Shown: positions 11,714 to 22,906 of the stretch, piece after piece | How the letters are laid out: the number at the start of each line of letters is the position of its first letter | Numbering within the stretch: position 1 is the stretch's first letter | Assembly (NCBI GenBank): GCA_037127255.1 | Contig: JBANSL010000003.1 | Coordinates: 43,211,314-43,275,313 of the forward strand | Reading direction: 5' to 3' | Length of the DNA: 64,000 nucleotides | From: Persicaria tinctoria | Taxonomy: Eukaryota > Streptophyta > Magnoliopsida > Caryophyllales > Polygonaceae | Notes under the pieces: model-generated | Seen by the model: only the letters and a program-made list of their open reading frames with translations | Database searches by the model: none | What the model was told of the DNA's origin: nothing | Program-made: the position numbers and the translations under genes

Positions 11714-11950
11714 CTCCCTCCGTTTCCTTTTAATTGACTTTTTACTATTCATGCACGTTTTTTAAGGTGTGAAAAACTATATGAAATAATAATTTTTTTA
11801 AATATTTTTTTCGACAATCTCATACTTATTGATGATAAGTATAATATTATTAAAAAAATATTTTTAAAATATTAATATTTAATATAGTTTTTATCGTTAT
11901 AAAACTACGTGCATGACTTGAAAAAGTCATTTAAAAGGAAACGGAGGGAG
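11714..11950. mobile_element. Stowaway-type MITE (237 bp) with TA duplication
   Basis: The left end CTCCCTCCGTTTCCTTTTAA and its reverse complement at the right end form long terminal inverted repeats. TA flanks both sides (11712-11713 and 11951-11952). This is the hallmark of Stowaway elements, moved by Tc1/mariner transposases. It lies in an intron of the RPA1-like gene. Confidence 0.93.
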
Positions 11951-12185
11951 TATTAATTATAAATAAGATATTACTATTAATGTTTTTTATTATTAGTTTA
12001 TATTAGTTTACTTTTCATTTTATTGGTAGATACAAATCACAAGCTCAAACTGCGATGCTGAAGAAGAATCAACAGTGGAGGAAGATGCTTCTAAATCATC
12101 ATTGAAGCGACCACATAATGCTATCGATGTTGATGCACTTGATGAAGATGGGAAAAGAGTTGTCAAGATTGAAGAAGATGATTAG

Positions 12186-12633
12186 GTGAAATAAGATGAT
12201 GGATTCAACAATAAAATTCTGATTTTTATTTTTTATTCTTAAACTAGGGAAACTTTGTTCCTTGCACATTGGGAAAACTTATGATTGTTGTTCCTATTTA
12301 TTGTTTTATTATACCCTGCAAATGATTTATTATTCATTATTATTTTCCTATCTCCCTTTCAATTGCAAAACAAAATATAGTTGGATGACAATCAATCGAA
12401 AGTGTGAGTTTGTGATCATCACCTTCATACTGAAATGAAGTCTTTGAGATAAGCTGTCGTACTCAACAATCGGCATAAATAATCAGTGTAATCTACTCCT
12501 GACAATTTCGATATAATTAATAGTTGATAAGAGGGTCATGATTCAACTAAATAAAATGTAAACCCGCTAATTGTTCAAAGATATATGAATATTTGGTAAA
12601 GTTGAAGAAGGAGAAAAAAACATCAATCGTTAC
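12186..12633. other. Intergenic, AT-rich
   Basis: This is downstream flank of the RPA1-like gene. It includes the third copy of TATGATTGTTGTT (12280-12292). No gene was seen. Confidence 0.4.
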
Positions 12634-12660
12634 CTTCATCCCAACATCGTCGAATTCCAT
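12634..12660 (-). other. Possible first coding exon (MEFDDVGMK) of an unknown minus-strand gene
   Basis: The minus strand has ATG at 12660, nine codons and a GTAACG donor right after 12634. It is preceded by about 300 bp of moderately GC-rich, TCGA-containing sequence that could be a leader. The next exon was not found. Weak evidence only. Confidence 0.2.
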
Positions 12661-13050
12661 GTCGTCGGTGCTCGATTTCGTTTCTGATTGATTTTTCAGA
12701 TCGAAATTGCGGATGTTTGTTTTCAAGATCGAAATCGCCAAAGGTTAATATCAATTGTAATGATGATTCGATGGATTTAATCGATTTCCATGGATTTATT
12801 GATAGACACACCGTGGAAATCGATTGTAGGGTTTTGAAAGGAAGAGGTTGACTGAACTGAGGCTGGGGAAAAAGGGTCTTCTCTCTTTGATTTTCCAAAT
12901 CGAATTTTATATAGGATCGATTTCTAATCGAGATTGAGGAAATTCCTGGATTTTCCAGATCCAAATTGAAATAAAGAAGACGACTCTTTTTTTTTCTCGA
13001 AAGGAAGAACTGAGGCTGGTGCCGCCTTTTGACGTTTTCATTTCCCTAAA

Positions 13051-13786
13051 CCCGGTTTTCTATCTTTTTTTTTAAAAAAACACCGGTTTTCTATATAATG
13101 GTTATGTTATTTTAGTAAAAAAAAAAAATTGGGTGAAATTTTGGTAAATTATTATTATAATACTTACTCCGTATTTCCTATACCCGGTTTTCTATCTTTT
13201 TTTTAAAACACCGGTTTTCTATCTAATGGTTATGTTATTTTGGTAAATCCTCCTATATCTTGTTTTTATTTTTTTTTTCCAATTTTACCCATCCCTTTCT
13301 TAATCAACTCTTATTTTATGCCACTCTCTTTCTCGGATGGTGATACACATAATTCTACACCACCAATTAAAATTTGACATGTGTATTTAGACAATTTTTT
13401 TTTAAAAAAAATTCTACAACTTTCGATTTTCTATCTTTTTTTTTAAAACACCGGTTTTCTATATAATGGTTATGTTATTTTGGTAAAAAAAAAATTGGGT
13501 GAAATTTTGGTAAATTATTATTATAATACTTACTCCGTATTTCCTATACCCGGTTTTCTATCTTTTTTTTAAAACACCGGTTTTCTATCTAATGGTTATG
13601 TTATTTTGGTAAATCCTCCTATATCTTGTTTTTTATTTTTTTTTCCAATTTTACCCATCTCTTTCTTAATCAACTCTTATTTTATGCCCCTCTCTTTCTC
13701 GGATGGTGATACACATAATTCTACACCACCAATTAAAATTTGACATGTGTATTTAGAGAATTTTTTTTTAAAAAAAATTCTACAAC
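13051..13786. repeat. Tandem duplication, 366 bp unit
   Basis: The two units share GGGTGAAATTTTGGTAAATT (13131 and 13497), TACTTACTCCGTATTTCC, CCGGTTTTCTAT and the end TTCTACAACTTTC (period 366 bp). Part of the unit recurs next to the Helitron end at 58312-58355. Confidence 0.85.
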
Positions 13787-14437
13787 TTTCGGTCTTTCAA
13801 AAACTGTTTTTTATGCAAAAAAAAGTTTTTTTAATGAAAAAAAACCGTTTTTTTAACCGTTTGAAATTTTGAATTGAATGAATCAAATTTCAATTGTTAT
13901 TTTTACAACCATATATTAGTGAAATAAATTTTATTGATTTTTCATATAATATTCAACCATAATATATACATAGTAGATACTTTTGTTTAGCATATATTTC
14001 AAATTGTTTACATTTTATAAATGTAAATAAAATTGTAAATATATTATAATTAAGAATTTATATAACTTATATATATATTGAAAATATAAGTTATTTGATA
14101 TAAATTTTATTTATTCATAATGAAAGAAATTAAATATATCAAGTATGCTTTGATAAAGTTGAAAAATATTCGAAAAATAAAATACAGCTAGTGATAAAGT
14201 TGAAAAATATACCTATCAAATACTATATTAAGGCTTTTACCGCAGTTGCACAACTAGATACAGATTACACCCACTGATGCCATCACATTCACTAGTTTTG
14301 AGATGATCAACTGAGTTTTAAATAATGAAGAAAAGTATTATTTTATTTTTTTTATCTAACTAATTAAACTTTGTTTATATGTATTATGATAGGGAACATT
14401 ATATAAAATAATTTATAAATCTCATACTTTACGCAAG
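13787..14437. other. AT-rich flank of the outer retrotransposon
   Basis: No gene is seen. GGTAC at 14438-14442 is the left target duplication of element E2; the partner is at 57754-57758. Confidence 0.5.
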
Positions 14438-14442
14438 GGTAC

Positions 14443-16279
14443 TGATGTTAGGAGGAAATCGAGTATGCAAATAAAATATAAATAAATCATAGCAAACCAG
14501 ATTCCGTCCCTTGCAAAGAATTACAAGACCTCCTCCTGATGCAGCAGCGGGAAGTTAGGATCGATCCACGAGGAAGCGTGTCAGCGGATCCTAGGCAGCG
14601 GAGAAATCTCACGGAAATCGACCACAGATGTCCTCGATCTCGACTAGAGTTAGTCGACAGAAGATCGGACCAGTCGAGCAGAGTAGCAGACACAGGCACT
14701 GGGGCTCGTCGATCTCGACTAGAGGCTACTCGATATCGAGTAGGCTTCGTCGACGTCGAGTTGGGCTTTGTCGAGCACCTGCACACAGAAGCTACGACGA
14801 TGCTAGATCGAGAATCAGTACTCGATATCGACGAGTGCTATTCGATATCGAGGAGACAGAAACTAAAACGAAACGAAAGAAAGTAAAAACAATTACTTTG
14901 GGATTTCGAACTAAACTTAATGTAAAAGGCTTCCAAGATTGGGGTTTGCAACAACGATAACCAAGCATGCATAAGGCAGAGATAAACAGATAATCATGTG
15001 AATCGCATCAAAGGACAAGCTTTCGCCTTTTCCAACAATTAGACAACTCTTTCAAGAAACCCTAATTGTCTCTACGAATTTTTTGTTTAAAATCCAAGTT
15101 GTTAGCATGGATCTCCATTAGATGGGTAATAAACACATAAACAAGTAGTAGATGCTCAAAACATGATAAAGGTCAGATCTTTACCTCAAGCGTGCATGGC
15201 TATCGTCGGGCTCGCCCCAACCCTAGAAGTGGGTGGACTACTCGCGCTTCATCGCAAACTCAGACATTGATTGAAAGGAAATAACTTGCATTAAACTAAA
15301 TTCAAAAGACTTTACAATCCCGGCGATCCAACTCTCGTTGAACGCCAAAACCCTAAAACCTTCGAACTCCTAAACTATCTCTGTGAACTACTTCTCTCTG
15401 ACTGAAATTGAATGACTAGAAATCAGCCCCATGGGCTTTATTTATAGGCTTCTAAACCTTGCTACTCAAGGATAGAAATCTTTATCTATATCTAAAATTA
15501 TATCTAAAACTTTAAAAGATAAATAAAAGCAATTTAGGAATTAAATCTAAAAGGGAAAGATAAATCTAAAGTGTCTTCAAGTGGATAGATCTCTCTTCAT
15601 CATGATAGAACTTGGCAATCTTCGAGCCCAAGTAATCCCACACCGAGTAGAATTGATCAAACCGCGTAATGCGTCTCCGGAAGTCTCCTCGATCTCGACA
15701 AAGGGCTACTCGATCTCGAGTAGGATTGTCGGTCGACTGGGCTTGACTCGTCGTCTCGGGTTGCCGGTCCTCGGTGTGGCTCGGTCATTGCTCCTGGCGT
15801 TCGTCGATCTCGAGGACCCCTTCTCGACATCGAGTAGAGGTGGATGATCGACTTCGGCCTTCTGGTGTTGTTGAGGAACCCTTCTCGACATGCTCGGACA
15901 TGGTCTTCAGCTGCTTCGTCGACATCGAGTATGGTCCTCGACATCGAGTACTGTGTTTGGGCGCCAGGTTGGGTACTCTCGTCCTCAGTCTCTTCGGGCA
16001 GGCTTTCCTCGACTCCGGGTAGGTGTCTAGGCATGGCTTGTCGAGATCAACTAGGGTTTGTCGATGTCGAGTAGCTTTGTGCTCCGGTTCTTGCTTCTTG
16101 GTTTTCTCCCGAAATGCTTCCATATTCTGCAATATTAAATAGAAACTTATGTAGATCTCCATTTCTGACAAATAAGTATATACTACATAAATCCGACGTA
16201 TTCCCAACCCGAAATATGCAAAATGTAACGAATATGGAACTAAAATATGCATAAAGACATGGCTACTTTGGAGACATCA
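14443..16279 (-). repeat. E2 3' LTR (1837 bp)
   Basis: This LTR is intact and starts TGATGTTAGG and ends GGAGACATCA on the plus strand. It aligns with the split LTR at 28349-28833 plus 56390-57753. It holds two clusters of TCGANNTCGA palindromes (14625-14850 and 15690-16080). Confidence 0.9.
15439..15446 (-). promoter_or_regulatory. TATA box of the E2 LTR
   Basis: On the minus strand it reads CCTATAAATAAAGCCC followed by ATGGGGCT. The same box and neighbouring palindrome occur in the E1 and E4 LTRs at similar positions. The copy in the split LTR is at 56900-56907. Confidence 0.6.
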
Positions 16280-16316
16280 AATCACCCCATACTTAGACTT
16301 GCTTGTCCTCAAGCAA
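16280..16316 (-). other. E2 polypurine tract with adjacent hairpin (3' module)
   Basis: On the minus strand the stem TTGCTTG-AGGA-CAAGCAA (16316-16299) is followed by a TAAGTATGGGGTG purine-rich run that abuts the LTR start. It is a likely primer site for plus-strand DNA synthesis. Confidence 0.75.
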
Positions 16317-17880
16317 TAACCAAACAATAACCAAGACCTACAACACATCCTTCAAGTCTTCGCCTTTGTCAAAAGCAACATCTCAATTAGTAGCAATGTA
16401 AGACAAGTGAATTTAACGTCATCACACATATATGAGCGATCCATAGGCATAGGCAGTATAAATCCAACCTCACAGGAATAATGTGTTTACACTCAGCTCT
16501 CAATGTGTGTTTAGGCTATGTAGATAATCTCTCAACTCAATTCCATATACAATCTCATAAACATTGCAATTTAAACATGAATCCACTTCGCAACCAATTA
16601 TGAAAATGCAACAAGAAATATCAGGAGGACTTCGCTCAATAGAAGTCTTCAAAGAAGATTCCATTCGGCGGGGTTGTAATGGGGCTTGGTAAGAAATAAT
16701 AAGGTATGAAATTATTTGGCCATGCGGTGCTTAATAAAATTCGGGAATCAAGACTCCTAAATCTCCAACACAACCAAACCATAACTTCTCAATCATATGC
16801 ATCAACCAAACTCTCCAATTTATCTTAATAAAGTATGTAACCTTTCAAACTTTCTCAACCTCTCCAAATCAGGTATCTTGCAAATAATGAAAGAAATAAG
16901 GTAAATTTGGCTCATGCACTTTATTCACAAATATATATACTTTTTCTTCTTCTTCTTTTTTTTTTTCAGATTTTTTCTCTCTCTTTTTTTTTACGAAAAT
17001 ATAAAATAAAACCAATGGTGCATTTATAATGTGAGCCAAAAATCCTTTTACATAATATGCATAACAAGATAAAAATTTAAAACCAACCCCTATCTCAATA
17101 ATTTCCACAATCCTTTTTACTTGAAATGCAACATAAGCTTATTTCTTCCACAAATCATTATTTCAACCATTCTAAGTCTTAATTCCCAAATGGGGGTCAA
17201 GGTCAATTTGGCTAAGGATATTTTTGTGGAGTTCACAATAAAAGTCTCAGGCTAATGTTCTGGTTTTAAGCAGGGATAACGCAGGGTAGGTAAAGAGAGG
17301 ATAAAATTGGCTTAAAAGGTGCCTCCATCATTTAATTCTTATTAACATAAACATATAGATGCATTGGCTTTGAATAACCATCACAACATTTAGAGATGCA
17401 TAGGAAGAGTAAATAAACTCAAGAAAGCAGAGGGATTTTTAATGTTCTCCCTGTAAGGCCAAAATTCTCACTGGGACAATTTTTGTTGGATTTTACCTTT
17501 TAGCTTAGGATCATATGTGCTCAATTTCATCACAAGTTCACAATCCACACAAAAACCATTTTGAAGACTTAGGCTAAACCTTCCAAACACGCCATAGGAT
17601 TTATATGATCAAGTCAGTCATTATTTATCATCATAGGACATCTAAGTTAGGGTGTAAAAACTAAAACAATGCAAAAATTTAAACATGCATATTTTTTTTA
17701 ATTTTTTTGACATTTTATATTTTTTTTTATATTTTTTTTCCTTATGCAAAAATCAAGACTAAAGTATGATAAAAGATTTAAAAGGCATAAAATTTAAACA
17801 TGAATGCATAACATAAAAAATTTCACCATGTAAAACCAAAAGCAAGACTAACACATATGATAATGATAATGAGCCCTTCC
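16317..17880 (-). other. E2 3' non-coding region
   Basis: No coding signal is seen. Poly-T/poly-A tracts occur near 16940-17000 and 17690-17760. The region lies between two hairpin/purine modules, as in E1, E4 and E5. Confidence 0.55.
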
Positions 17881-17881
17881 C

Positions 17882-17918
17882 CTACTCCATACTTAAAATT
17901 TACAGTGTCCCCACTGTA
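17882..17918 (-). other. E2 internal hairpin/purine module
   Basis: On the minus strand TACAGTG-GGGA-CACTGTA (17918-17901) is followed by TTTTAAGTATGGAGTAGG. It has the same architecture as the module at the 3' LTR, with a different stem. The loop here is GGGA, not AGGA. Confidence 0.65.
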
Positions 17919-18398
17919 TAAAATCAAAAAACAAGAGTAAAGGAAGGAACTCACAGGATAACAAATCGAGGAGGGCGAATCAGTGCAGGTCGAGTAACTG
18001 GCTGGTCGATCTCGAGTACATGTTACTCGATCTCGAGGAGCTTTTCTGCGTCCAGTGGATTCTGAAGTCGAGGAGTGTCTTGGCTTGGTCGATGTCGAGT
18101 ACGTCTACTCGAGATCGAGTAACTTCTGGGCTTCTCCTCCTTGTCGTAATCGACTTGGCCTTCGTCGATTCTGACTGGTTTCAGGGACTTCTTTATTCCA
18201 CTTTTCGCGATCCTTATATGCTTGCCGACCTAAAAGTGTTAGATTGCACAAGAAACAAGACTATCCACATGAAATATTCTTAAAGACAAAACAAAAACCA
18301 AAAACAAAAACCAAAAAGTTCAAAAAGTCCAAAAATTCATAAAGTTCTATATACATGCTCTAGATTTAGAGTCGCTAGGCCGACTTCTCCGTTTGTGC

Positions 18399-18564
18399 TC
18401 AAGGACCATTATTGTGGGCCCCCCTCATGCTTGGCCCTTCTCCTGGATCATCTAGGTCTTGATGGTAGTATGCAAGCTCAGCTGACAGGTGGTTGCTTGC
18501 ATCATCTCCTTTATCTTTCTTCTTCTTCCTTTCAGCTCTTAGTTTTCGCAGATTCTCTCGCCAT
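18399..18564 (-). pseudogene. E2 polyprotein, C-terminal piece
   Basis: Continues the E2 frame beyond the E1 insertion: after KTP it reads WRENLRKLRAERKKKKDKGD and ends AHNNGP with stop TGA at 18401-18399. The end is basic, then Asp/Ser-rich. It has no integrase-type GPF motif, unlike E4. The family of this tail is not recognised. TCGANNTCGA clusters lie just downstream (17990-18170). Confidence 0.7.
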
Positions 18565-18569
18565 GGTGT

Positions 18570-20612
18570 TGTTGTGAGCCTAATTTGCCATGTTTTACAG
18601 TAACTTTTATATCGATTTCTGCATACATTTCATGCATTTGGGTTAGAATAATACAGAATCTATGTAGTTTACACTTATTTGCAATATATGGAGGTCTACG
18701 CAAATTTTGGTTATATTTCGCAGAAATCGGACGCACTTTGGAGCTTAAAGGAAACTCATGGAGAAGCTAAGAATGGTGCAGCTGGAGAAAAGGCCATTTT
18801 TCACCATTCTTCGTTCTGAATCAAGCTTTGATGTCTCTATGAGAGTTGTAGCCCTCGGAAAGAGCTTTCGAACGCATGGTCATATGCGTCAATCCGACGA
18901 ACGAGGACTCGGGAAGGTGCGTTTCAAGAACAGAGCAGAAAGATGAGAGAACTCTACTCGAGATCGACTAGCATCTACTCGATCTCGACGAGTGCTGGTC
19001 GAGCACACCTGGTCGAGCAGAGCTGATCGAGGACACTGAGTCAGAGACAACCCGACTTCGGAACCTTACTCGATCTCGAGTACCTCTAGTCGAGATCGAC
19101 CACACTTCGGAGCCATGTCTGGAGTCGACGAGTTGTGCCAAGCCAAGAAGCCGAGGACGAAGATGCAGACCAGCTCTACTCGATACAGAGTAGCCGTGGT
19201 CGATATCGACCAGACCTCCGAGCCTTGTCGAGCAGAGTCACCTAGCCAGACCAAGTCGACGAACCCTGGTACTCGATATCGAGTAGCCGTGGTCGATATC
19301 GAGTAGACATGTTGAGCCGCGTTACTCGGTTTGAGCAATCCGAGTAGAGCTGGGATTCCTTGGGCACGAAGGATGTCGAGTGGGCCGAGATCTATCATCA
19401 TCTATCCATGGAAGGGAGATCTATCAACATGAAGAAGACTTACCTAGTTTAGATTTATCTTTTCCTTTTAGATTAAATTCCTTTATTGCTTTTATTTATC
19501 TTTTAAGCCTTTAGATATAGAGATAGATGATTCTATCCTTGGATAGCGAGGATTAGAAACCTATAAATAAAGCCCTAGGGGCTGGTTTTTATTAATTCAA
19601 TTCACAAGCTAGAGAAGTAGTTCCAGAGAGACAGTTTAGGAGTTCTAAAGTTTTTAGGGTTTTTGGCATTCATCGAAAGTTGGATTGCCGGGATTGTAAA
19701 GGTTTGAATTTAGTTCTTTTAATATATCAATGTTTGCGATTGCGATGAGGCGTGAGTAGTCCACCTACTTCTGGGGCTGGGGTGAGCCCGACGGTGGCTA
19801 TGTGAGGTGACGCGGACCACGCGGTAAATGTCAGATCTTTTTGTGCAATTCGTCTTCTATCCCTATGAGCATGATTCTTTTGCGAGAGTTGAAGGTGATC
19901 TTTGTTTGTATTATTGAAGCGAAAGTGATCTTAATGCAACTTGGATTAATTATGTGAAAATGGTTAGTAACAATTAGGGTTTATGCGAAAGCCTCTATAT
20001 GCCTATTTGTTAATAACGAAAGTTATTTTGATGGAAAGCATGATCTTTTATGCCTTTATGTATTACTTTGCATGGTTATCGTTGTGGTGTTGATATCCTG
20101 GCTTTGGAAGTCTTTTAGCATATTGAGTTTATTTCTGTCAAATTTCTGAGTTTGGGTTCGAATCTGCGATTTACAATTTTCTGTCTTTCTAAGTCGATAC
20201 AGACCAGGAACTTGTCGATATAGAGTAGCCTGTACTCGATATCGAGTAGAACTTGTCTACATCGAGTTGTCTGTTCCGTTTTCTGAGTTTCTGTTGTCGA
20301 CTTGCTGTAGTCGATATCGAGTACATGTGGTCGATATCGAGTTAGCCTGTTGCTTTGCTTTTATTTGTTGCTTTGCTTTATTTTCTGCTTTGCTTTGTCT
20401 TTCTTTCTTCGTTCCTTGGTTCTGTCTTTTCTGCTGCTTCTGTGAGAATTTACAGCTACCTAAGAACTGCTGACGTGCTTCCTCGTGGATTCGATCCTGA
20501 CAACCTTCTACTACAACGGGAGGAAGTCTTGTATTTATTTGCTGAGACAGGGAAGTCAGTCTGATCTTTATTTTATATTTATTTCATACTTGACCATCCT
20601 CCTGTAACAACA
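18570..20612 (+). repeat. E1 5' LTR (2043 bp)
   Basis: Starts TGTTGTGAGCC and ends CCTCCTGTAACAACA. It carries TCGANNTCGA clusters at 18950-19320 and 20195-20345 and a near-palindromic GAAAGAGCTTTC motif near 18860. Confidence 0.95.
19562..19569 (+). promoter_or_regulatory. TATA box of the E1 5' LTR
   Basis: TATAAATA followed by AAGCCCTAGGGGCTGG. The AGCCCTAGGGGCT palindrome just downstream is kept in E4 and, as ATGGGGCT, in E2. The 3' LTR copy is at 23935-23942. Confidence 0.65.
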
Positions 20613-20615
20613 AAT

Positions 20616-20632
20616 TGGCGCCGTTGCCGGGG
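20616..20632 (+). other. E1 primer-binding site (tRNA-Asp)
   Basis: TGGCGCCGTTGCCGGGG is the exact complement of the 3' end of plant tRNA-Asp(GTC). It lies three bases after the LTR. Confidence 0.93.
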
Positions 20633-20695
20633 AAGCTATCAATCGCGCCTTAGGTAGTCAGTTCTCACTTTTCTTTTGAGTTACTTCGCAGGTAT

Positions 20696-21454
20696 ATGCG
20701 CCATTCTGGTCAACCACCTGAGTTTGACACCTTAGATTATCCGGAACATGTCCTACACATCCATTCTAAACTGAAAAGAGCCATGGCGGCCGCAGAAACA
20801 CCAGAACAGCTGATACAGAGGCTTAGGACAGAACTAGCCACCAAGGATACTGCTCTCGTCGCTGAGAGAGCAGGAAGGGAACAGGCAGAAGCCAAGCTTG
20901 TGTTGCGTAGACTGGAACATTGCGCTGAATCGCCCAAATCAACAATAACAAGTTGGTTCGACAATGTCCCCTTCTACGAGTCAGTCGACAACGACTACCT
21001 GGACTCGACATATACACATTCTGGAGGAACTGATCCAGACACACTAGCCGAAATCGACTGTATCACAGAAATCCAGGTGAAGGCTATCCCTGACGATTTT
21101 GAGCAACCGATGTTCATATTCAAGTATGGGGTCCTCGCAAAGTGGCATGAAGTTCCGCATGATGAGGTGGAAATATCTCTTCCCACTCCACCGTTTTGCT
21201 GTGGTGGAGACGCGAAAACAAATCAACCAATGGAGCAGAAGAGGTATGATGATGAGGTATGCAAATTTCCTTTATATATTCCTTTATGCATGCCAGCTGG
21301 AGCCCAGGAAGATGGATGGAAGGAGCCATGGAGCATCCACTCGGGGAGGTTCAAGCTTCTTCACATGATGCCCCCGGATGACATCCCACGCTTCCCACCA
21401 CCGGAGGAACCACCAGATCCACCTATACCTCCGGACAAAGATGAGCCAGGATAA
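20696..21454 (+). CDS. E1 protein: gag N-terminus fused to an unrelated C-terminus (252 aa)
   Basis: Residues 1 to about 65 match the start of the E2 and E4 gag (E1 MRHSGQPPEFDTLDYPEHVL against MRRSGQTPEFDSLDEPERYL in E4), including a Glu/Ala-rich coiled-coil segment. The rest of gag, the zinc knuckle and protease are absent. They are replaced by about 185 residues with acidic stretches, FCCGGDAKTNQPMEQK and a Pro-rich end (IPRFPPPEEPPDPPIPPDKD). The frame is open with a normal start 63 bp after the primer-binding site and stop TAA. I do not recognise the C-terminal part. It could bind the RNA or the helper Gag; that is inference. Confidence 0.7.
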   Translation: MRHSGQPPEFDTLDYPEHVLHIHSKLKRAMAAAETPEQLIQRLRTELATKDTALVAERAGREQAEAKLVLRRLEHCAESPKSTITSWFDNVPFYESVDNDYLDSTYTHSGGTDPDTLAEIDCITEIQVKAIPDDFEQPMFIFKYGVLAKWHEVPHDEVEISLPTPPFCCGGDAKTNQPMEQKRYDDEVCKFPLYIPLCMPAGAQEDGWKEPWSIHSGRFKLLHMMPPDDIPRFPPPEEPPDPPIPPDKDEPG

Positions 21455-21729
21455 TGCTTAATGGAGAAGTCGGCCTAGCGACTATAAAATCTAGAGCTTG
21501 TAAATAGACATTTACTTTTTGGGACTTTTTGGACATTGTTTTGTTTGTTTTTTTGGTTTTGAAAATTTTTAGTTTTTCTATTGTGGGTATATGTCTTTTG
21601 CACTTTTCAGGTCCATGGATAGAAGCAAGCTATATTCATATTCATACTCGGCCCAGGTGATTCCTTCATTCGAAATTATGAAGCCCTGCACACCTGTCTA
21701 GTGAGTTTCTTTCTTTACCCTTGTTTTTA
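21455..21729 (+). other. E1 non-coding part after the open frame
   Basis: Holds GTCGGCCTAGCGACTATAAA, also seen downstream of the E2 and E4 open frames, then T-rich sequence. No gene. Confidence 0.6.
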
Positions 21730-21774
21730 TACAGTGAGGACACTGTAATGTTTAAGTATGGGGTGGGGGAAGGG
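21730..21774 (+). other. E1 internal hairpin/purine module
   Basis: Perfect stem TACAGTG-AGGA-CACTGTA (21730-21747), followed by TTTAAGTATGGGGTGGGGGA. It may act as a second plus-strand primer or as an RNA signal. Confidence 0.7.
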
Positions 21775-22906
21775 CTTATTTTATGCATATTTGGCTTTAT
21801 TTGACATTTTTTGTGCATATTTAGAGTTTATTTCTTGAATTGCTCATACATGGCTATTTTGGAATTCATTATTAATTTATGTGCTTATATACATGTTTTC
21901 CAAAGTTTGAAAAATGACCCCCATTGGAAATTTTGAAATAATGTCATGGAAGTTTTATATTGAACTCGACGATGCAAAATTAGATTCATTAGAGATATAG
22001 CATGAAATTGCCTAGTAAAGGGAAGTCACAATGAAGTGCATATTTTCCTGAAAACCATGAAAGGAGGTAAAATTTGAAGTTGCTTTTGACATGTTGCATG
22101 ATAAAAGGATGGAGGACTTTATATTTCCATAATATGCTCATATTGTTATATCCTAGCCTTACCTATCCTTATGCATCACAAAAGCCATATTATGCCTTAT
22201 TTCATATATTGCTCCACATGATCTAAATATTTGCCATTCTTTACCTTATCCGGGGATTATGCTGAGAATGATGTTACATTATGGAGATGTTATATGGTAT
22301 TTGTGTTATTATCATTATTGGAGTTTGGAAGGAAATTGTTTGAAATATATGGAAAATTTAATAAGTGAAAGAAAATCCAATCACCTCAGGAGATAAAGGT
22401 AGATTGACCCTGCTCTCTGAGATAATAGTTTGGAGAGATGGGACACATTGTGAGGAGTCCAAAGCACTAAGTATCCGGGGCCATTCATGACACCCATGTT
22501 TGCGACTCGCGAGAAGGCAGTGCTGAGGTCAGAGAGGTAAAAGCATTATTATGGATAAAAGCATTATGGAAGGTGATGAATCTTATGGAGAAGGAATGTG
22601 GAAATTCAGTTTGGAAATACTCCATTTCCCCGGATCATTAGCACCACATTGCCAAAAATTGCCCACCTTTAGCCTTTTACCAATCCTACTCCATATTTGA
22701 GCTTAAATTAAAGTCCTCTTGATTATTAATGCTTTGTCACATGAATTGTTTTTGCATAACCCTCCTTTTGTGAGTAGATGTTGCTTTTGTATGGATCTGT
22801 GACATAAGTACCTTTTCGAGGATGGTAATTGATTGCAGGGTTATATGGCAATGAATCTAATATGTTGAGAGTTTTGATTTTTTCCCCTGAATGACAAATA
22901 AAAGTA
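21775..22906 (+). other. E1 3' non-coding region
   Basis: About 1.1 kb with no open frame of interest. It matches the E4 region 31170-32300 in inverted orientation (for example TGCTTTTGACATGTTGCATG), so it is kept between family members. Confidence 0.65.

Larger units (their letters stand above)
8729..12185 (+). pseudogene. RPA1-like (replication protein A large subunit) gene, degenerate
   Basis: Pieces in order: start exon 8729-8875 (MKKIIYVDELNPTNIKGSIQ); exon 8963-9227 with VHATIRRPLIKDF (OB fold); about 9331-9436 (IIGNLTKIGNIIEVKSV); about 9539-9660 with ICTLWDGYAKQF, the DNA-binding domain B signature; a short exon near 9770; about 10760-10917 (SVQDQFLTIYKRKTLVELG); 11000-11157 with a C-x2-C...C-x4-C zinc ribbon (CHSCKFC, WCRKFKC); about 11275-11398 (KRIVGKSVSSILGSMSN); and a last exon 12030-12185 ending KRVVKIEEDD then TAG. 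Most junctions have GT-AG borders. Exons 2 and 3 do not join in phase, a frameshift lies near 11310 and stops fall near 11560-11600, so it looks dead. RPA1-like genes are common Helitron cargo in plants, but host RPA1 relatives also exist. Confidence 0.7.

Noticed and set aside
12186..12630. Helitron 3' end after the RPA1-like gene
   Set aside because: No hairpin followed by CTRRT could be found; the ACCCGCTAATT string near 12570 has no stem.
17270..17290. Sequence GCAGGGATAACGCAGGGTAG recalling an I-SceI site or cloning-vector origin
   Set aside because: It does not match either exactly and sits in continuous E2 non-coding sequence, so it is chance similarity.
18950..19401. Open frames of about 60-110 codons with YSISTTATRYRV-like sequence
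   Set aside because: They lie in LTRs on both strands and are produced by the TCGANNTCGA palindromes; the equivalent frames in the second LTR have no independent start or splice signals.
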